64,000 bases of DNA from NCBI GenBank assembly GCA_030323885.1, contig CM059192.1, forward strand, positions 65,589,593-65,653,592, in the 5' to 3' direction. The position numbers and the translations under genes were made by a program. Below the pieces are notes generated by a model, which did not search any database, was not told where the DNA came from, and saw only the letters and a program-made list of their open reading frames with translations. This document shows positions 1-10,419 of this stretch, piece after piece. Every line of letters begins with the position of its first letter. Positions within the stretch are counted from its first letter, which is position 1. Source of the stretch: Branchipolynoe longqiensis (lineage: Eukaryota; Annelida; Polychaeta; Phyllodocida; Polynoidae).

Positions 1-550
1 TTAATCGCCTTTCAATGGCGCATTTACCACTGTTTACGTTAGTAAATAAGCACGCCGACATCACCCTCACAAACATAAACACAAGTGGAGAACTGCGCCT
101 GCGCAGAACTACATTTAACGAGTGTTGGCGGTAAACAGTTAGTAGACCCTACCTTGCAAGTTGGACTGATCTCTTTCTTGCCCGTACCCGTCCTATCAGT
201 GTCCCTTCTCTGGGTGCTTGTTCGGTCCGGCTGAAACTCGCCCGTTTACCCGTTACCACGGATCACTGCGTCTGCTCTCAGTGCACCGACGCCTGTCCCG
301 CTGTTTGCGTTTTTGGGAGCTATATTTGTTCCATTTCTTTTTTTTTCCTTGAAGATTTATACTGCCTATCATGGATAAGTCTGAATAGACTTGTTTTCAC
401 CATTAGACAGTTTGTCGGTAGAAAGCCAAAGCCTACACTTTTACCGACCCAAGGGATTTTTAACCTCGCACACAATATAGACATGGTATGAGAGCAACTG
501 GCATTTGATGACGCTGTAAGTTATACACAGTGGTGGCAATCCAAATTGGC
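1..550. other. No gene seen
   Basis: Mixed-composition DNA with no long open frame, no RNA gene and no repeat family recognised elsewhere in the window. Short poly-T and GC-rich patches only. Confidence 0.5.
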
Positions 551-645
551 AGAGGTGGGGTCTTGGGGAATCGAACCACTGACCTTCAGATTAGGAGTCC
601 GACATAGAAAAAAGTAAGACACTCTAACCACTCCACCACAGAGAA
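551..645 (-). other. Degenerate tRNA-like sequence
   Basis: Read on the minus strand, an A-box-like stretch (TGGTGGAGTGGTTAGA) is followed by an anticodon-arm-like segment and a B-box-like GGTTCGATTCC. The acceptor and T stems do not pair well and about 20 extra bases, including a T run, lie in the middle. It is probably a tRNA pseudogene or a SINE head rather than a working tRNA; an intron-containing tRNA is less likely. Confidence 0.35.
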
Positions 646-1047
646 CACCATTCTCCGTTTCCTTATAAATTGTACATGGCTTGGTTTGAAACGATGTAAT
701 ATAGTGGACTTAGTTAAAAAGGGACAAAATAACCGATATGTGTGTTATGTAATTTATTATGTGGATATAAATAGAGAATAGTCCCTTGTGTTTGTCGGTG
801 CTCCTTTTTGGCACCTATCGCTTCCCAACACCCCTTATTCTCAGTAGCCCCCCCCCCCCCCTGTAACTGGGCACCCTCTGCTTCCGCTTTCCTGGGAACC
901 GACTCTAAAGGTCTCCCAGCTCTCACTTCAAATATATAGATGTATATATATACATATATATATGGATATATGGATATATATATGAGTAACTTGGTTATGT
1001 TATCTGGAAGTTAATCTATTCAGAATTAACATTGATTTACAGCACAA

Positions 1048-1120
1048 GCCTCGGTAGCGCAGTAGGCAGCGCGTCAGTCTCATAATCTGAAGGTCGTGAG
1101 TTCGATCCTCATCCGGGGCA
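1048..1120 (+). tRNA. tRNA-Met (anticodon CAT)
   Basis: This 73-nt sequence folds as a standard cloverleaf. The acceptor stem pairs GCCTCGG with CCGGGGC (one G-U) and is followed by discriminator A. The D stem is GCGC/GCGC, the anticodon loop CTCATAA carries CAT, and the T loop is TTCGATC. The internal Pol III promoter is intact: A box TAGCGCAGTAGG fits TRGCNNAGYNGG exactly, and the B box is AGTTCGATCC. The anticodon arm is that of elongator tRNA-Met. There is no intron. No T run of four or more directly follows the gene; the first is TTTT about 20 nt downstream, at about 1141. It is the clearest host gene in the window. Confidence 0.9.
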
Positions 1121-1323
1121 GGGTGTTTGTGTTTGGCAACCTTTTCCCTAAACCCGCCAGAGAGAAGGCACACTGAGAAAATTATTTAAGTCTAGACACA
1201 GGGACATGTAATAATCATTTTTCTGACTGGATCATTTCGAAGTTCTTGATGGATGGAATATTGCACAGATGTTCTGGTCACGTGTTCTACCATTGGTAAC
1301 CTGGCCTGATATGACCATAGATT

Positions 1324-1650
1324 TGGTTGTTGGAGTTTTATGTACTCGCAACATCTAAGGTCATATCAGGACGGGTACCGACTTGTGACAGTGCACACTC
1401 ATGGAGACTTTATAGTGCTGCCCCACTGAGAAATCAGGCCACTGGTACCAAGACCCGATATCCCACTCAGTTCACATTATACTGACACTGAGCTAACCAG
1501 TCCTTGCCCTCTCCTCATAATGCCGAGCGCCAGGCTGGGAAGCGACAAGTATCAATTTTTAAGTCATTGGTTTGACTCGACGGGGAACTGAATTCCTGAT
1601 CTCCCACGCGTGAGGTCCCCACTCTACAGATTCGGCCACCGTGCCTGGTA
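1324..1650 (-). mobile_element. SINE-A copy
   Basis: Full-length copy of the window's main SINE. In sense orientation it has a tRNA-like head with the GTGGCCGAAT A-box motif and a GAGTCAAACCAATGACTT joint. The body contains GGATAGGGCAAGGACTGG and GTGGGGCAGCACTATAAAG. The 3' end is GACCTTAGATGTTGCTAGGA followed by an ACAAAC-rich tail. It has inserted head-to-head into a plus-strand SINE-A tail whose remains flank it (about 1296-1320 and 1661-1700). Confidence 0.8.
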
Positions 1651-1660
1651 TATAGCCATA

Positions 1661-1700
1661 TATGTTGCTAGGACATAAAACCCCAACAAACAAGCAACCG
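1661..1700 (+). mobile_element. SINE-A 3' tail remnant
   Basis: GTTGCTAGGACATAAAAC plus a CAACAAACAAG tail is the end of a plus-strand SINE-A. Its continuation upstream (CCTGATATGACCATAGAT, about 1300-1318) is cut off by the minus-strand copy at 1324-1650. Confidence 0.6.
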
Positions 1701-1782
1701 ACTGGTAGCTTCATAAGTCAATGGGTTGAACTCAATGTATTGTTTTACAGGGCTCCAATGCCAGTTCTTGACCTTCCACATT

Positions 1783-1872
1783 ATGTCATTGGTTTGACTC
1801 GGCTAGGATTCGAACTTCCGACCTTCCGCACGGGAAGCCTACGCCCTGCCGATTCGGTCAACGCGTCCGGTA
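1783..1872 (-). mobile_element. SINE-A 5' head fragment
   Basis: About 90 bp matching only the tRNA-like head of SINE-A in minus orientation, from the AAACCAATGAC joint to the GGCCGAAT box, where it has decayed. Its body is missing. Confidence 0.6.
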
Positions 1873-1970
1873 CATACTCGTTAATAATACTTTAAACATT
1901 ACCCAAAGAAATGCGCAAAGATATGAAGAACTGCTGATGAATCCCAGCCGAGTCAAAGCAATGGCGGTCT

Positions 1971-2462
1971 CGCAGTTTCAGCGCCCGGTCAGTTTCAGCG
2001 CCCGGTCAGTTTCATGCGCATGTGTCAAAATCTAACATCATCGTCACTAACCTTATAAATTTAATATAATGTTTTTGGTAAAGATGTTTTCTACAAGTGT
2101 ACAAAGCGATTTGTTTCTAGGTGGTGTGCTTTTAGAGATATATCACTTTTCCTGTATTTTCTGTATGAAGATTGCTAGCGACCATTGACAATGCCTTGAG
2201 TTTGATGGTACGCGCAGTGCAAAACCTTAGTTTCATTCAAAATTAATACAAATCAAGAACCCTAACCTTATAAATTTAAGACAGTCTTTTTGGTAAAGAT
2301 GTTTTCTATATGTGTACAAAGCGATTTGTTTCTAGGTGGTGTGCTTTTAGAGATATATCACTTTTCCTGAATTTTCTGTATGAAGATTGCTCACGACCAT
2401 TGACAATGCCTTGAGTTTGAGTCTATACAGGCCGTTGAAACTGACCGGGCGCTGAAACTGCG
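1971..2462 (-). mobile_element. Core-tandem-repeat element, locus 1
   Basis: Two units of a ~205-215 bp sequence (period 215, aaccttataaattt at 2049 and 2264) lie in tandem. They are framed by a perfect inverted repeat that includes GCAGTTTCAGCGCCCGGTCA; the left side carries it twice. The same core unit occurs in opposite orientation at 8556-9137 and 37173-38001, where the framing repeats have different sequences. Nothing is coded. The architecture recalls tandem-core elements of molluscs, but the family assignment is open. Confidence 0.7.
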
Positions 2463-2528
2463 ACAGCGGATAAAATTGATACGCGTGGCATGGTAATTAT
2501 ATTCTTTAATGGCGCCCTGTAAAACAAT

Positions 2529-2815
2529 GCTCATTACAAGGAAGTACTAGAAGTTAGAACTGACACGAGGCATTTACTTCTTTTTAGTCGATGAATTCAG
2601 TTTGTAATCGGATGAAGTCCCTACAGCTGGCACCGTTAACCCGTTTACATTAAATGCAGCCGGCCAAATCCACCGATCCAATTACCCGTGGCGCCACTCG
2701 GCGGATGAATTTCACACTACAGTCTCGGGTTTAGTGGTCGGGGAAATGCTCATTACAAGGAAGTACTAGAAGTTAGAACTGACACGAGGCAATTACTTCT
2801 TTTTAGTCGATGAAA
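2529..2815 (+). repeat. Direct repeat pair of about 67 bp
   Basis: The sequence starting GCTCATTACAAGGAAGTACT at about 2529 recurs almost unchanged at about 2749, separated by ~150 bp containing GGCGCCACTCGGCGG. The function is unknown. Confidence 0.6.
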
Positions 2816-2853
2816 ATTCGACAGAAAAGGAAAAAAAGCGACTAAAACACGTG

Positions 2854-3465
2854 GTCATTAACTAGTCATTAACTAGTCATTAACTAGTCATTAACTAGTA
2901 ATTAACTAGTCATTAACTAGTCATTAACTAGTCACTAACTAGTCATTAACCAGTCATTAACTAGTCATTAACCAGTCATTATCCAGTCATTAACTAGTAA
3001 TTAACTAGTAATTAACTGGTCATTAACTGGTCATTAACTGGTCATTAACTATTCATTAACTATTCATTAACCAGTCATTAACCAGTCATTAACCAGTCAT
3101 TAACTAGTCATTAACTGGTCATTAACTGGTCATTAACGGGTCATTAACTAGTCATTAACTAGTCAATAACCAGTCATTAACCAGTCATTAACCAGTCATT
3201 AACTAGTCATTAACCAGTCATTAACCACTCGTTAACCATTCATTAACCAGTCATTAACCAGTCAGTAACCAGTCAGTAACTAGTCATTAACTGGTCATTA
3301 ACTGGTCAATAACCAGTCATTAACTGGTCATTAACTAGTCATTAACTAGTCATTAACCAGTCATTAACCACTCGTTAACCAGTCATTAACCAGTCATTAA
3401 CTAATCATTATCTAGTCATTATCTATTCATTAACTAGTCATTAACTAGTCATTAACTAGTCATTA
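2854..3465. repeat. 12-bp minisatellite, about 51 copies
   Basis: Continuous array of the unit TCATTAACTAGT with variants AACCAGT, AACTGGT and a few TATTCAT units. The unit contains the palindrome ACTAGT. Variant units (CTAGT, CCAGT, CTGGT) occur in local runs, as expected from unequal exchange. Confidence 0.9.
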
Positions 3466-3510
3466 GTTTTAGTTTCCTGAAATGTGAATTTTTTATAGGC
3501 TTATTTTCCA

Positions 3511-3878
3511 TTAAAGTTGCATAATCCGACCATTTTCAGTTTCTAATTTATTTGTTTTAAAGATGATTTATGTTAATTGTTTGTCATAGCCAACATTATT
3601 TTAGTATGGGGTAAGTTTTATAGTAAAGGGTTGAATTCTGAGATATTTGAGGTGAAAACATGCAAATTTAATTTTGGGGTGCACACGGAAATGCTGGATA
3701 TAAGCCCTGTTTACCATTTTAGAAAGACAGAACAAGTTATGTGAGACTAACTTTTCATTTTTTCACATGTGGCATTGTATAGGAACAATAAAATATAATA
3801 AGTGTACTAGTATTTAATTTAGATAAATGCCTTTGTTTCGAAAATTTTATATTTTCATTGGATTATGTAGCATTAAAT
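3511..3878 (+). mobile_element. TTAA-flanked MITE, copy 1
   Basis: Begins TTAA AGTTGCATAATCCGA and ends GGATTATGTAGCA TTAA, an inverted-repeat pair shared with copies at 9257-9644, 16415-16557, 26751-27097 and 39601-39954. The interior has no reading frame. TTAA at both ends suggests a TTAA target, as used by piggyBac-type transposases; that link is inference. Confidence 0.6.
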
Positions 3879-3897
3879 TTAAATACCTTCAACATAA

Positions 3898-4075
3898 TAC
3901 AGTAAAACCTCTCTATACCCCCCCCCCCCCCTCCACAGATCGACCATTCCCCTATATCGATCGCTTTATTTGGGCCCCAACAATACCATTGTAAGGATAT
4001 TCTACCTCTCTAAACCGACAGCCTCCCTAAATGGATCACTTAAAGTCGGTCCCATGGTCGGTCGATATAAATTTA
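3898..4075 (-). mobile_element. TACAGTAAAACC-type MITE, truncated
   Basis: Homologous in reverse to the complete element at 38470-38651, sharing TACAGTAAAACCTCTCTA and the stretch around ATCGATCGCTTTATTTGGG. The distal inverted repeat is missing. It sits inside or beside the TTAA MITE, whose 3' end recurs at about 4105-4145. Confidence 0.6.
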
Positions 4076-4146
4076 AGTTAGGTAACTATGTCAAGTCCGT
4101 TTGTTTCGAAAAGTTTATATCTTTATCGGATTATGTAGCTTTAAAT

Positions 4147-4262
4147 GTCTTCAGCATTTAATTGTGGATATTCCTAGAATGTGAGTCTTCAGCATTTAAT
4201 TGTGGATATTCCTAGAATGTGAGTCTTCAGCATTTAATTGTGGATATTCCTAGAATGTGAGT
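4147..4262. repeat. 38-bp tandem repeat, three copies
   Basis: Unit beginning GTCTTCAGCATTTAATTGTG with starts at 4147, 4185 and 4223, practically identical between copies. Confidence 0.9.
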
Positions 4263-4900
4263 CCCTTGCAGGGCTTCGGCCTGGTTCGGCAAGTTCCAAG
4301 TTTCAGCAAGTTCCATCATCATCATCATCATCATGCTGTCGGTCGCGATGCGACAAAGACTGCCTTCATTACTTGACTGCCGCTCTCCATTTAGCTCTCT
4401 GCTGTGAGAGTTGCGTTGGGCAATTGTCAGTAGTTGTGTTGTGTTGCGTTGTGTTCCTCCTAGCTGATTTTCCGCTGTCGACGGAAGATGAGCTCGAGCA
4501 GCGCGGTCCTTGGTAACCCGGGCGACGACCGAGCCGGAATGGTATTTTGTGCGGTTGTACATTTCATGAAAACTGCCTGCAAAAGTGTTGAAGTGCTGCT
4601 GGCTTTTGCAAGTTACCAGCGGCACTCTCTCGGGGAGCAAATAGAGGTTTCACACCGGCAAGAGCATGTCAAGACAGGTGCAAAACTATTTGTCCCTGCA
4701 GTGGCTGGTCGGGAGATGTTGGGAGTTCCATGCATCAACCGCCCTTAATGCTGCCACAGTGACATGGTTTTCTGTTTAGGGTTTGCTCCTTTAGCCTTCG
4801 GTTCTGTCAAGGACCTGTGCCACAAGGCAGTGGTTTAGAACTCTGCAAGGCAGGGGCGTCAAACTCCCTGAGGTATTGCTATACCTGCATACCTGGAAAC
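4263..4900 (-). mobile_element. LINE-like 3' fragment, copy 2
   Basis: Reverse-oriented relative of 39080-39568. On the minus strand it shares the end of a reading frame (AKWRAAVK then stop), the short 3' UTR around CAGTCTTTGTCGCATC and a terminal (ATG)n tract. The upstream part differs from the other copy by an insertion or rearrangement around 4420-4560. No reverse transcriptase domain is present, so this is a 5'-truncated relic. Confidence 0.5.
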
Positions 4901-4964
4901 CCTATAATACTAAGATTGCTCACTCCCTATCTCTCCCATGGTAAAGTAAATTTCGCAGTGCCAC

Positions 4965-5291
4965 CTTGTGGTGGGTTTGATCAGCCCGGGTGCTGGTTGG
5001 TGTTTCACATGTAAACACATACAATTATTTTATATGTGGGATAGGTAAGTATGAATACACATCAATATGAAATTGCTATGAACAAATACACATCAGCATC
5101 ATCATTATCATCGCCATCATCACACATCTTGTGGTGGGTTTGATCAGCCCGGCTGATGGTTGGTGTTTCACATGTAAACACATACAATTATATTATACAT
5201 GAGATAGGTAAGTATGAATACACATCAATATGAAATTGCTATGAACAAATACACATCACCATCATCATTATCATCACCATCATCACACATC
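4965..5291 (+). repeat. Tandem duplication, 163-bp unit, two copies
   Basis: CTTGTGGTGGGTTTGATCAG begins at 4965 and again at 5128. Each unit ends in a (CAT)-rich tract (ATCATCATTATCATC). A third start, GTGGTGGGTTTGATCA, appears at about 5364 without the rest. Confidence 0.85.
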
Positions 5292-5462
5292 TTTAACATT
5301 CATATATACATTTATACATATAATATAGCAACTGTTTAACCAAGAGAACAGCTAGCGGACCAAGTGGTGGGTTTGATCATTTTGATTATTTTGATTACAC
5401 AGTACAGGCTGAGTGATTCCCAGCCATGCTTTATTCACTGAATAATTAGTGTACAATATTTG

Positions 5463-5880
5463 TGTGGCATCAGGACCACTGGTTACACGTGTGACGGAAA
5501 TTTGTAATATTATTTCGGAAGACAACAATTAATTTTTTTAATTTAAGCATGCATACATGTTAATAAATATTTCGTTTTTGATTTGGGAACTGTTTTGCTT
5601 GATATATCAATGCAATATAAGATGTTAATAAGGAGTCAACCATGTCCTATATGTCATGTTAAAAATGGCTGACTGTAAAATGGGCTTTTTTGGTACATAA
5701 ACACTTCATGACTAAAAGGACCAAAGTTGCACACAGTTTATTTTATTTCCCTTATTTCTTTCATCAAATCTGAACATGAATATGAAAAGTATAAGGAAAA
5801 GAATAAGTAGGAAGTTTTTTTATTGATGTTTTAAAATCCTATCCCTTGCTAACCAGTTTTCAGGAGAGTGACCCATATAT
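5463..5880 (+). repeat. Dispersed repeat G, copy 1
   Basis: About 420 bp that recurs inverted at 22904-23326, with shared landmarks GTTACACGTGTGACGGAAAT, TTGATATATCAATGCAATA and AACCAGTTTTCAGGAGAGTG. There are no clear terminal inverted repeats and no reading frame. Both copies abut TA-rich microsatellites. Type unknown. Confidence 0.7.
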
Positions 5881-6207
5881 ATTCATAGAGAGAGATATGT
5901 GCATATTACCCATCTCTGATCTTAAGATATATGCTCTATAATCTATTATGGGAATATAAACAAGGACACTACCACTTATCAGTTCTCTTCTATATATTAG
6001 TTATTACCTACTATCCTACTGTCATAGGAGGTAGTTCCTGCTTCTGCCACTATGGCGCCACCTGTGAGTGGCTCCTGGCCACCCTGATACCAGCTGTGTC
6101 TGGTCACTACCGCCTCCAGACCTACTTGGATGGTCTATATATATGTGTGTAAATATAATAAATGTGTATATATATAAGGTGCTACAAATACACATGTAAA
6201 TATGCCT

Positions 6208-6300
6208 GTTGGGGTTTTATATCCTACCAATGTCTAAAGTCACTTCAGAAGGGGCGCCGATTTGTAGCAGTGCACACTCATGGTGACGGTGGTTCACACA
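6208..6300 (-). mobile_element. SINE-A 3' fragment
   Basis: TGTTGGGGTTTTATATCCTA through GTGCACACTCATGGTGAC matches the 3' third of SINE-A read in reverse. The rest is absent. Confidence 0.55.
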
Positions 6301-6335
6301 TATATTATGTATAAGGAGAGGGAGCACACACACAT

Positions 6336-6382
<47 letters not shown>

Positions 6383-6699
6383 AGCTGGCGATAGTACGGA
6401 AGTATGGAGCCAGGAGCCAGGAATATGGTTAACCGAAACAGGCGATTCAGCGAAATAGAAATAATGATCACCTAGTGTCATTAATATTGACATAATAGAT
6501 TATATAGCGCATACATGTGTGTGTAAATAATATAATATTAACTTACCCCTTCTATTAGGTGATGTTCTATTAATTGCATTGTTCTCAGTGAAGGAAGGGG
6601 AGAGGTACTTGGGTTTAGTTCGCGTGTGCGTGTGTGTGTGGGGGGGGGGGCTGGGGAGAGGGGGCTCATCAGAAACAATATACATCTTCTCATGCCTTA

Positions 6700-6870
6700 T
6701 ACAGAGGAGGGCCGTCATAACGTCATGACGGTATGACGTCACGTCCCCCTTCCTGACTGTCCAGGCTGCGCATGCTCCGGCCAGACCGACAATCGGATTA
6801 CATCAACTGCGCATCATCACTTTGGCATATCGCGTCCAGGCACCCGTCAGACGCCACGATTTAAGAGGCT
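6700..6870. promoter_or_regulatory. Promoter-like motif cluster
   Basis: GC-richer than its surroundings. It holds a perfect CRE palindrome TGACGTCA (about 6734-6741) beside a half-site series (AACGTCATGACGG), and an NRF1-like CTGCGCATGC at about 6766. No TATA box or convincing transcript start is visible, and no exon could be attached to it. Motif presence alone is weak evidence. Confidence 0.3.
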
Positions 6871-7073
6871 CCCCCTGGCGAGGTGAGCACCAGGTCTACG
6901 CAGGCAAAAGATGTCTGTGACACTGGTGGAGGAACGCGTTCTAACGTGTCCTGGGTTCCGGCGTTTTGCATTTCACCGGCGTTTTGCATTTCAAGTTGTA
7001 TTGTTGAATTTCAATTCATATTGCGATTTTGTCTCTAGAAGTCTTTATTATTGTCACAATACAGTCTTATATC

Positions 7074-7424
7074 GGGGTGGCCGAATGAGTTGAGCTTCCG
7101 TCTCCTGTTTTGGGGAGATCGGGGGATCCGAACCCATGGGTTCGTGGGTTCGAACCCTGGTCCAGTCAAACCAATAAATTAACAATGTATACTTGTCGCT
7201 TCCTAGTCCGGCGCTTGGCATTATTAGGATAGGGCAAGGACTGGGTTGGCTCAGTGTCAGGATAATGTGACTGAAAGGGATATCAGGGCATGGTGCTGAT
7301 GGCCTGGTCTCTCAGTGGGGCAGCACTATAAAGTTTCCATGAGTGCAAACTATCACAAGTCAGTACCCGTCCTGATATGACCTTAGATGTTACTAGGACA
7401 TAAAACAACAACAAACAAGCAATA
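7074..7424 (+). mobile_element. SINE-A copy, full length
   Basis: Complete plus-strand copy: head GGGTGGCCGAATGAGTTGAG, B-box GGGTTCGAACCC, body GGATAGGGCAAGGACTGG, GTGGGGCAGCACTATAAAG, 3' GACCTTAGATGTTACTAGGA and an ACAACAACAAACAAG tail. The head contains a small duplication (GAACCCATGGGTTCGTGGG). Confidence 0.85.
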
Positions 7425-7621
7425 TATCTCCAATGACAGCAGATTGCTATTTGGTGGTAAGGTTTAACGGACAAAAAAACTGTGGGAATTGTATGGCAAC
7501 ACTAGGAATGAATTATACCACAAACTGCATTGTCAGCAACTACACGTATATATACACGTGCATATACATAATCTATAAATATATATATATATATATATAT
7601 ACATATAAATATATATAATAT

Positions 7622-7762
7622 ATGATGCATTATACTAGTATAAATGCAAGGGGAACATATACTGTATATATATATATTCCTCCTTGGCGCATTGGTGGTT
7701 CCCCCCCCCCCCCCCCCCAGCTGTCGGGGTAATTGGTCGGCGGGGTCCCCACTCGTGCCACA
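7622..7762 (+). repeat. Dispersed repeat E, copy 1
   Basis: ATTATACTAGTATAAATGCA, a TA-rich middle, a poly-C run, CAGCTGTCGGGGTAATTGGT and CTCGTGCCACA are shared in order with 24434-24556. No coding capacity; TE type unknown. Confidence 0.6.
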
Positions 7763-8368
7763 GACACTGGAGGAATATATATTATGCATTGTCTATGTAT
7801 TTCTTATATATGTATATATATAACGTTTATTTTTCATGTGCCGTTGTATAACTAAGTATAAGCGATAAACACCCTTTTCATGAACTACAAGAATTCCATA
7901 GGTTGTATGTTTTCAGATAGTTAACACACACACACACACAAGCTAGCAATGAAAGAAAAACGACAGCCCTCTTGAAAAGCACAACTATATCCGATGTGCT
8001 GTTTTATATATAACATAAATACGACAATACATGCGGTGTGAAATCTCACAAAGTAAAAGCAGTGCAAGAACGGTCGGAATTGACAGGCGACTTGCTGCAC
8101 AATGTGAGTAGTATACAAAAACGAGCAGTTGGCACAGTGTAGCAGGCACGTCAGGTGTCATGACAGGAACACAGGACATTTATCAGCTACTATTCTTGCT
8201 CACAAAAAAAAAAAGAGAAAAAAACTGAAAGGAGGGTGGGTGGGAAAAAAGAAGACGTCAGTGGAGAACACGCCATGTTAACTGAAGCTGGTCGATATAT
8301 TAAATTACGGCAAATCAGCACAGGTGACAGCATGATGTTGGAGGGGTAAACGCATAAGTTGTATTTAC

Positions 8369-8469
8369 CTGCAATATGAGGCGCCCCCTATTGGGATGTA
8401 GCCGAAGCCGTCTGGCGAGGAGAATGTCGAATCGAGTGACGTAGATGTCGCCTTCCATCACCGTGACAC
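8369..8469 (-). CDS. Candidate internal coding exon, secreted protease propeptide-like
   Basis: On the minus strand, 101 nt open in one frame lie between an acceptor (CTACACTGCAG) and a donor (CAG followed by GTAAATA). The exon supplies two bases to complete a codon, then 33 codons. The peptide contains VMEGDIYVTRFD followed by an arginine-rich stretch. MEGDI resembles the FxGD aspartate-switch motif of astacin metalloprotease propeptides; this is a suggestion from a very short match. Its entry phase fits the donor phase of the signal-peptide exon at 21833-21947, which would make a 13.4-kb intron. No astacin catalytic HExxH motif is visible downstream, so later exons would lie outside the window. 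It could also be a chance open segment. Confidence 0.35.
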
Positions 8470-8555
8470 CTGCAGTGTAGGACGCTAGGTGTCACTCGGA
8501 TAGATACCACGGAACATGATCCATAGATATTATTTTACAAGTGCGCAGCCGCACT

Positions 8556-9137
8556 CAATGGGGGGACCTCCGACTTTTTAGTTCAAATTCCTGCCGTTCG
8601 CGTCTCCACTGAACGAGTGGGCCTATTCGGCACACTGTCACACTGCAAACCCAATGGCTATGAGCAATCTTCATACAGAAGAAGTCAAATATCTCTAATA
8701 CCACAAGACCTAGAGACAAACCGCTTGGTATACATATAGAAAACATACAACGAATACATTATATTAAATTTCTAAGGTTAGGGTTCTGTATTTCTATTAA
8801 TTTTGAATAAAATAAACGTTTTGCACTGGGCGTACCGCCGAACTCAGTGCATTGTCAATGGGCCGTGAGCAATCTTCATACAGAAGAAGTCAAATATCTC
8901 TAAAACCACAAGACCTAGAGACAAACCGCTTGGTATACATATAGAAAACATACAACGAATACATTATATTAAATTTCTAAGGTTAGGGTTCTGTATTTCT
9001 ATTAATTTTGAATAAAATATACGTATTGCACTGCGCGTACCGGCAAACTCAAAGCATTGTCAATGACCGTGTAGGCCCACTACTACCGATGCGCCACCAA
9101 GTGTCGGAAAATGAACTACGCCACATGTCCCCCATTG
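8556..9137 (+). mobile_element. Core-tandem-repeat element, locus 2
   Basis: Two units of the ~205-bp core (GAGCAATCTTCATACAGAAG at 8662 and 8867) plus a partial third. They are framed by imperfect inverted repeats of about 75 bp (8556-8635 against 9060-9137): CAATGGGGG, TAGTTCA, TTCC and AGTGGGCCTA occur in the same order on opposite strands. The framing sequence is unrelated to that at loci 1 and 3. Confidence 0.65.
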
Positions 9138-9256
9138 TCCCAGTGTGTGGATGATGATTTTAAATGGGTTGAAGCCGAAGGCCCCCCCCCCATTTAAAAT
9201 CACTCCATTATCTGACAGACTATTATAATGCTGACAAGTGTTTACAATCATGTCTC

Positions 9257-9644
9257 TTAAAGCTGCATAATCCGATGTCAACATCACATTTCCAAAACTA
9301 AAGCGCTGAGATTTGATTCTACATTTATAACTTAGATACTGGTGCACTTATTAAAGTTGCATAGTCCGATGGTTTTAAGTTTCCGTCATTTTCTAAAAAT
9401 GAATATATTAGGTTGATCGTTATAATCTACCTTACTTCAGTTTGAAGTAACTGTTATTTTAAGGGGCTAACTTTTGGGATATTTGAAGTGCAAACATGCT
9501 AAATAAGCACACCAAAACTCTGACACCATAGGCTCCCTCAATAGCAGGTTAAAACAATTAAATTGCCTCAGTATTCCCTTCTATGAGGCAACAAAAAAAG
9601 TCATGTTTAATAAGTGCACCAGTATCTAAGTTAGATATCTTGGT
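9257..9644. mobile_element. TTAA-flanked MITEs, nested pair
   Basis: A minus-strand 3' portion (9257-9350, starting TTAAAGCTGCATAATCCGAT) is directly followed by a plus-strand copy starting TTAAAGTTGCATAGTCCGAT at 9351 that runs to about 9644, where SINE-A sequence takes over. One copy appears to have inserted into the other. Confidence 0.6.
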
Positions 9645-9647
9645 TCG

Positions 9648-10070
9648 TTGTTGGAGTTGTACGTCATGGAAACATCTAAGGTCATATCAGGATGGGTACC
9701 AACTTGTGACAGTGCGCACTTATGGCGTCTTTATAGCGCTAGCCCACTAGGAAATCAGTCCGCCGGTACCATGCTCTGATATTCCACTCGGTCACATTGT
9801 CCTGACACTGAGCTAACCAGTCCTTGCCCAGATCACGTGGGGGGGGGGGGATTTCAATGACGGACAATTGGTCTTCCTCATTCCATTGCTCCTTGCCCTA
9901 TCCTAGTAATACCGACTGCTCCTTGCCATATCCTAGTAATGCCGACTGTTCCTTGCCCTATCCTAGTAATACTGACTGTTCCTTGCCCTATCCTCGTAAT
10001 ACCGACTGCTCCTTGCCCTAGCCTAGTAATCCCGAATGCCAGGCTAATTTGCGACAAGTATAGCTTTTCA
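9648..10070 (-). mobile_element. SINE-A, chimeric and internally expanded
   Basis: The 3' part of a minus-strand SINE-A (9648-9831) is joined to the variant tail TTGGTCTTCCTCATTCCATT seen also at 41588-41800 and 52983-53137. This continues into an expanded body and a decayed head to about 10070 (ACTTGATCGGGG). The joint carries a G run. Confidence 0.6.
9889..10038. repeat. 30-bp tandem expansion inside a SINE
   Basis: Five units of CCTTGCCCTATCCTAGTAAT plus ten bases (starts near 9889, 9919, 9949, 9979, 10009). The unit is a normally single-copy piece of the SINE-A body. Confidence 0.85.
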
Positions 10071-10419
10071 AGTCATTACATTGACTTGATCGGGGTTGGA
10101 ATCCATGACTTCTGTGATATTTGTACGTTGTGTATTAGCACTTCCTGCATGGCAACCAAGCCACCGCTCTTACAGATTGGGCCATGTCGACATGTGACGT
10201 AGTTTAAAGAGAAGCCACAGTTGATTGTTCAGGCACAACCAGCGGTGGGAGAGAATGTTGGGAATGAATCCTTGTCCCACGTAGAGAGACAGCAGTTTGT
10301 GTGTAAAAAAAAGAAAGTCAACAACATCAAGCAAAACCTGCAATGTGCAATACTTCTTTATCTCGCATTTCAACACGAGACTGCATCTCTCACATCTCAC
10401 ATCTCACATTGGACATATC

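Noticed and set aside
2264..2275. Telomere-like CCCTAACC
   Set aside because: A single short match inside the ~205-bp core unit, not a tandem TTAGGG array.
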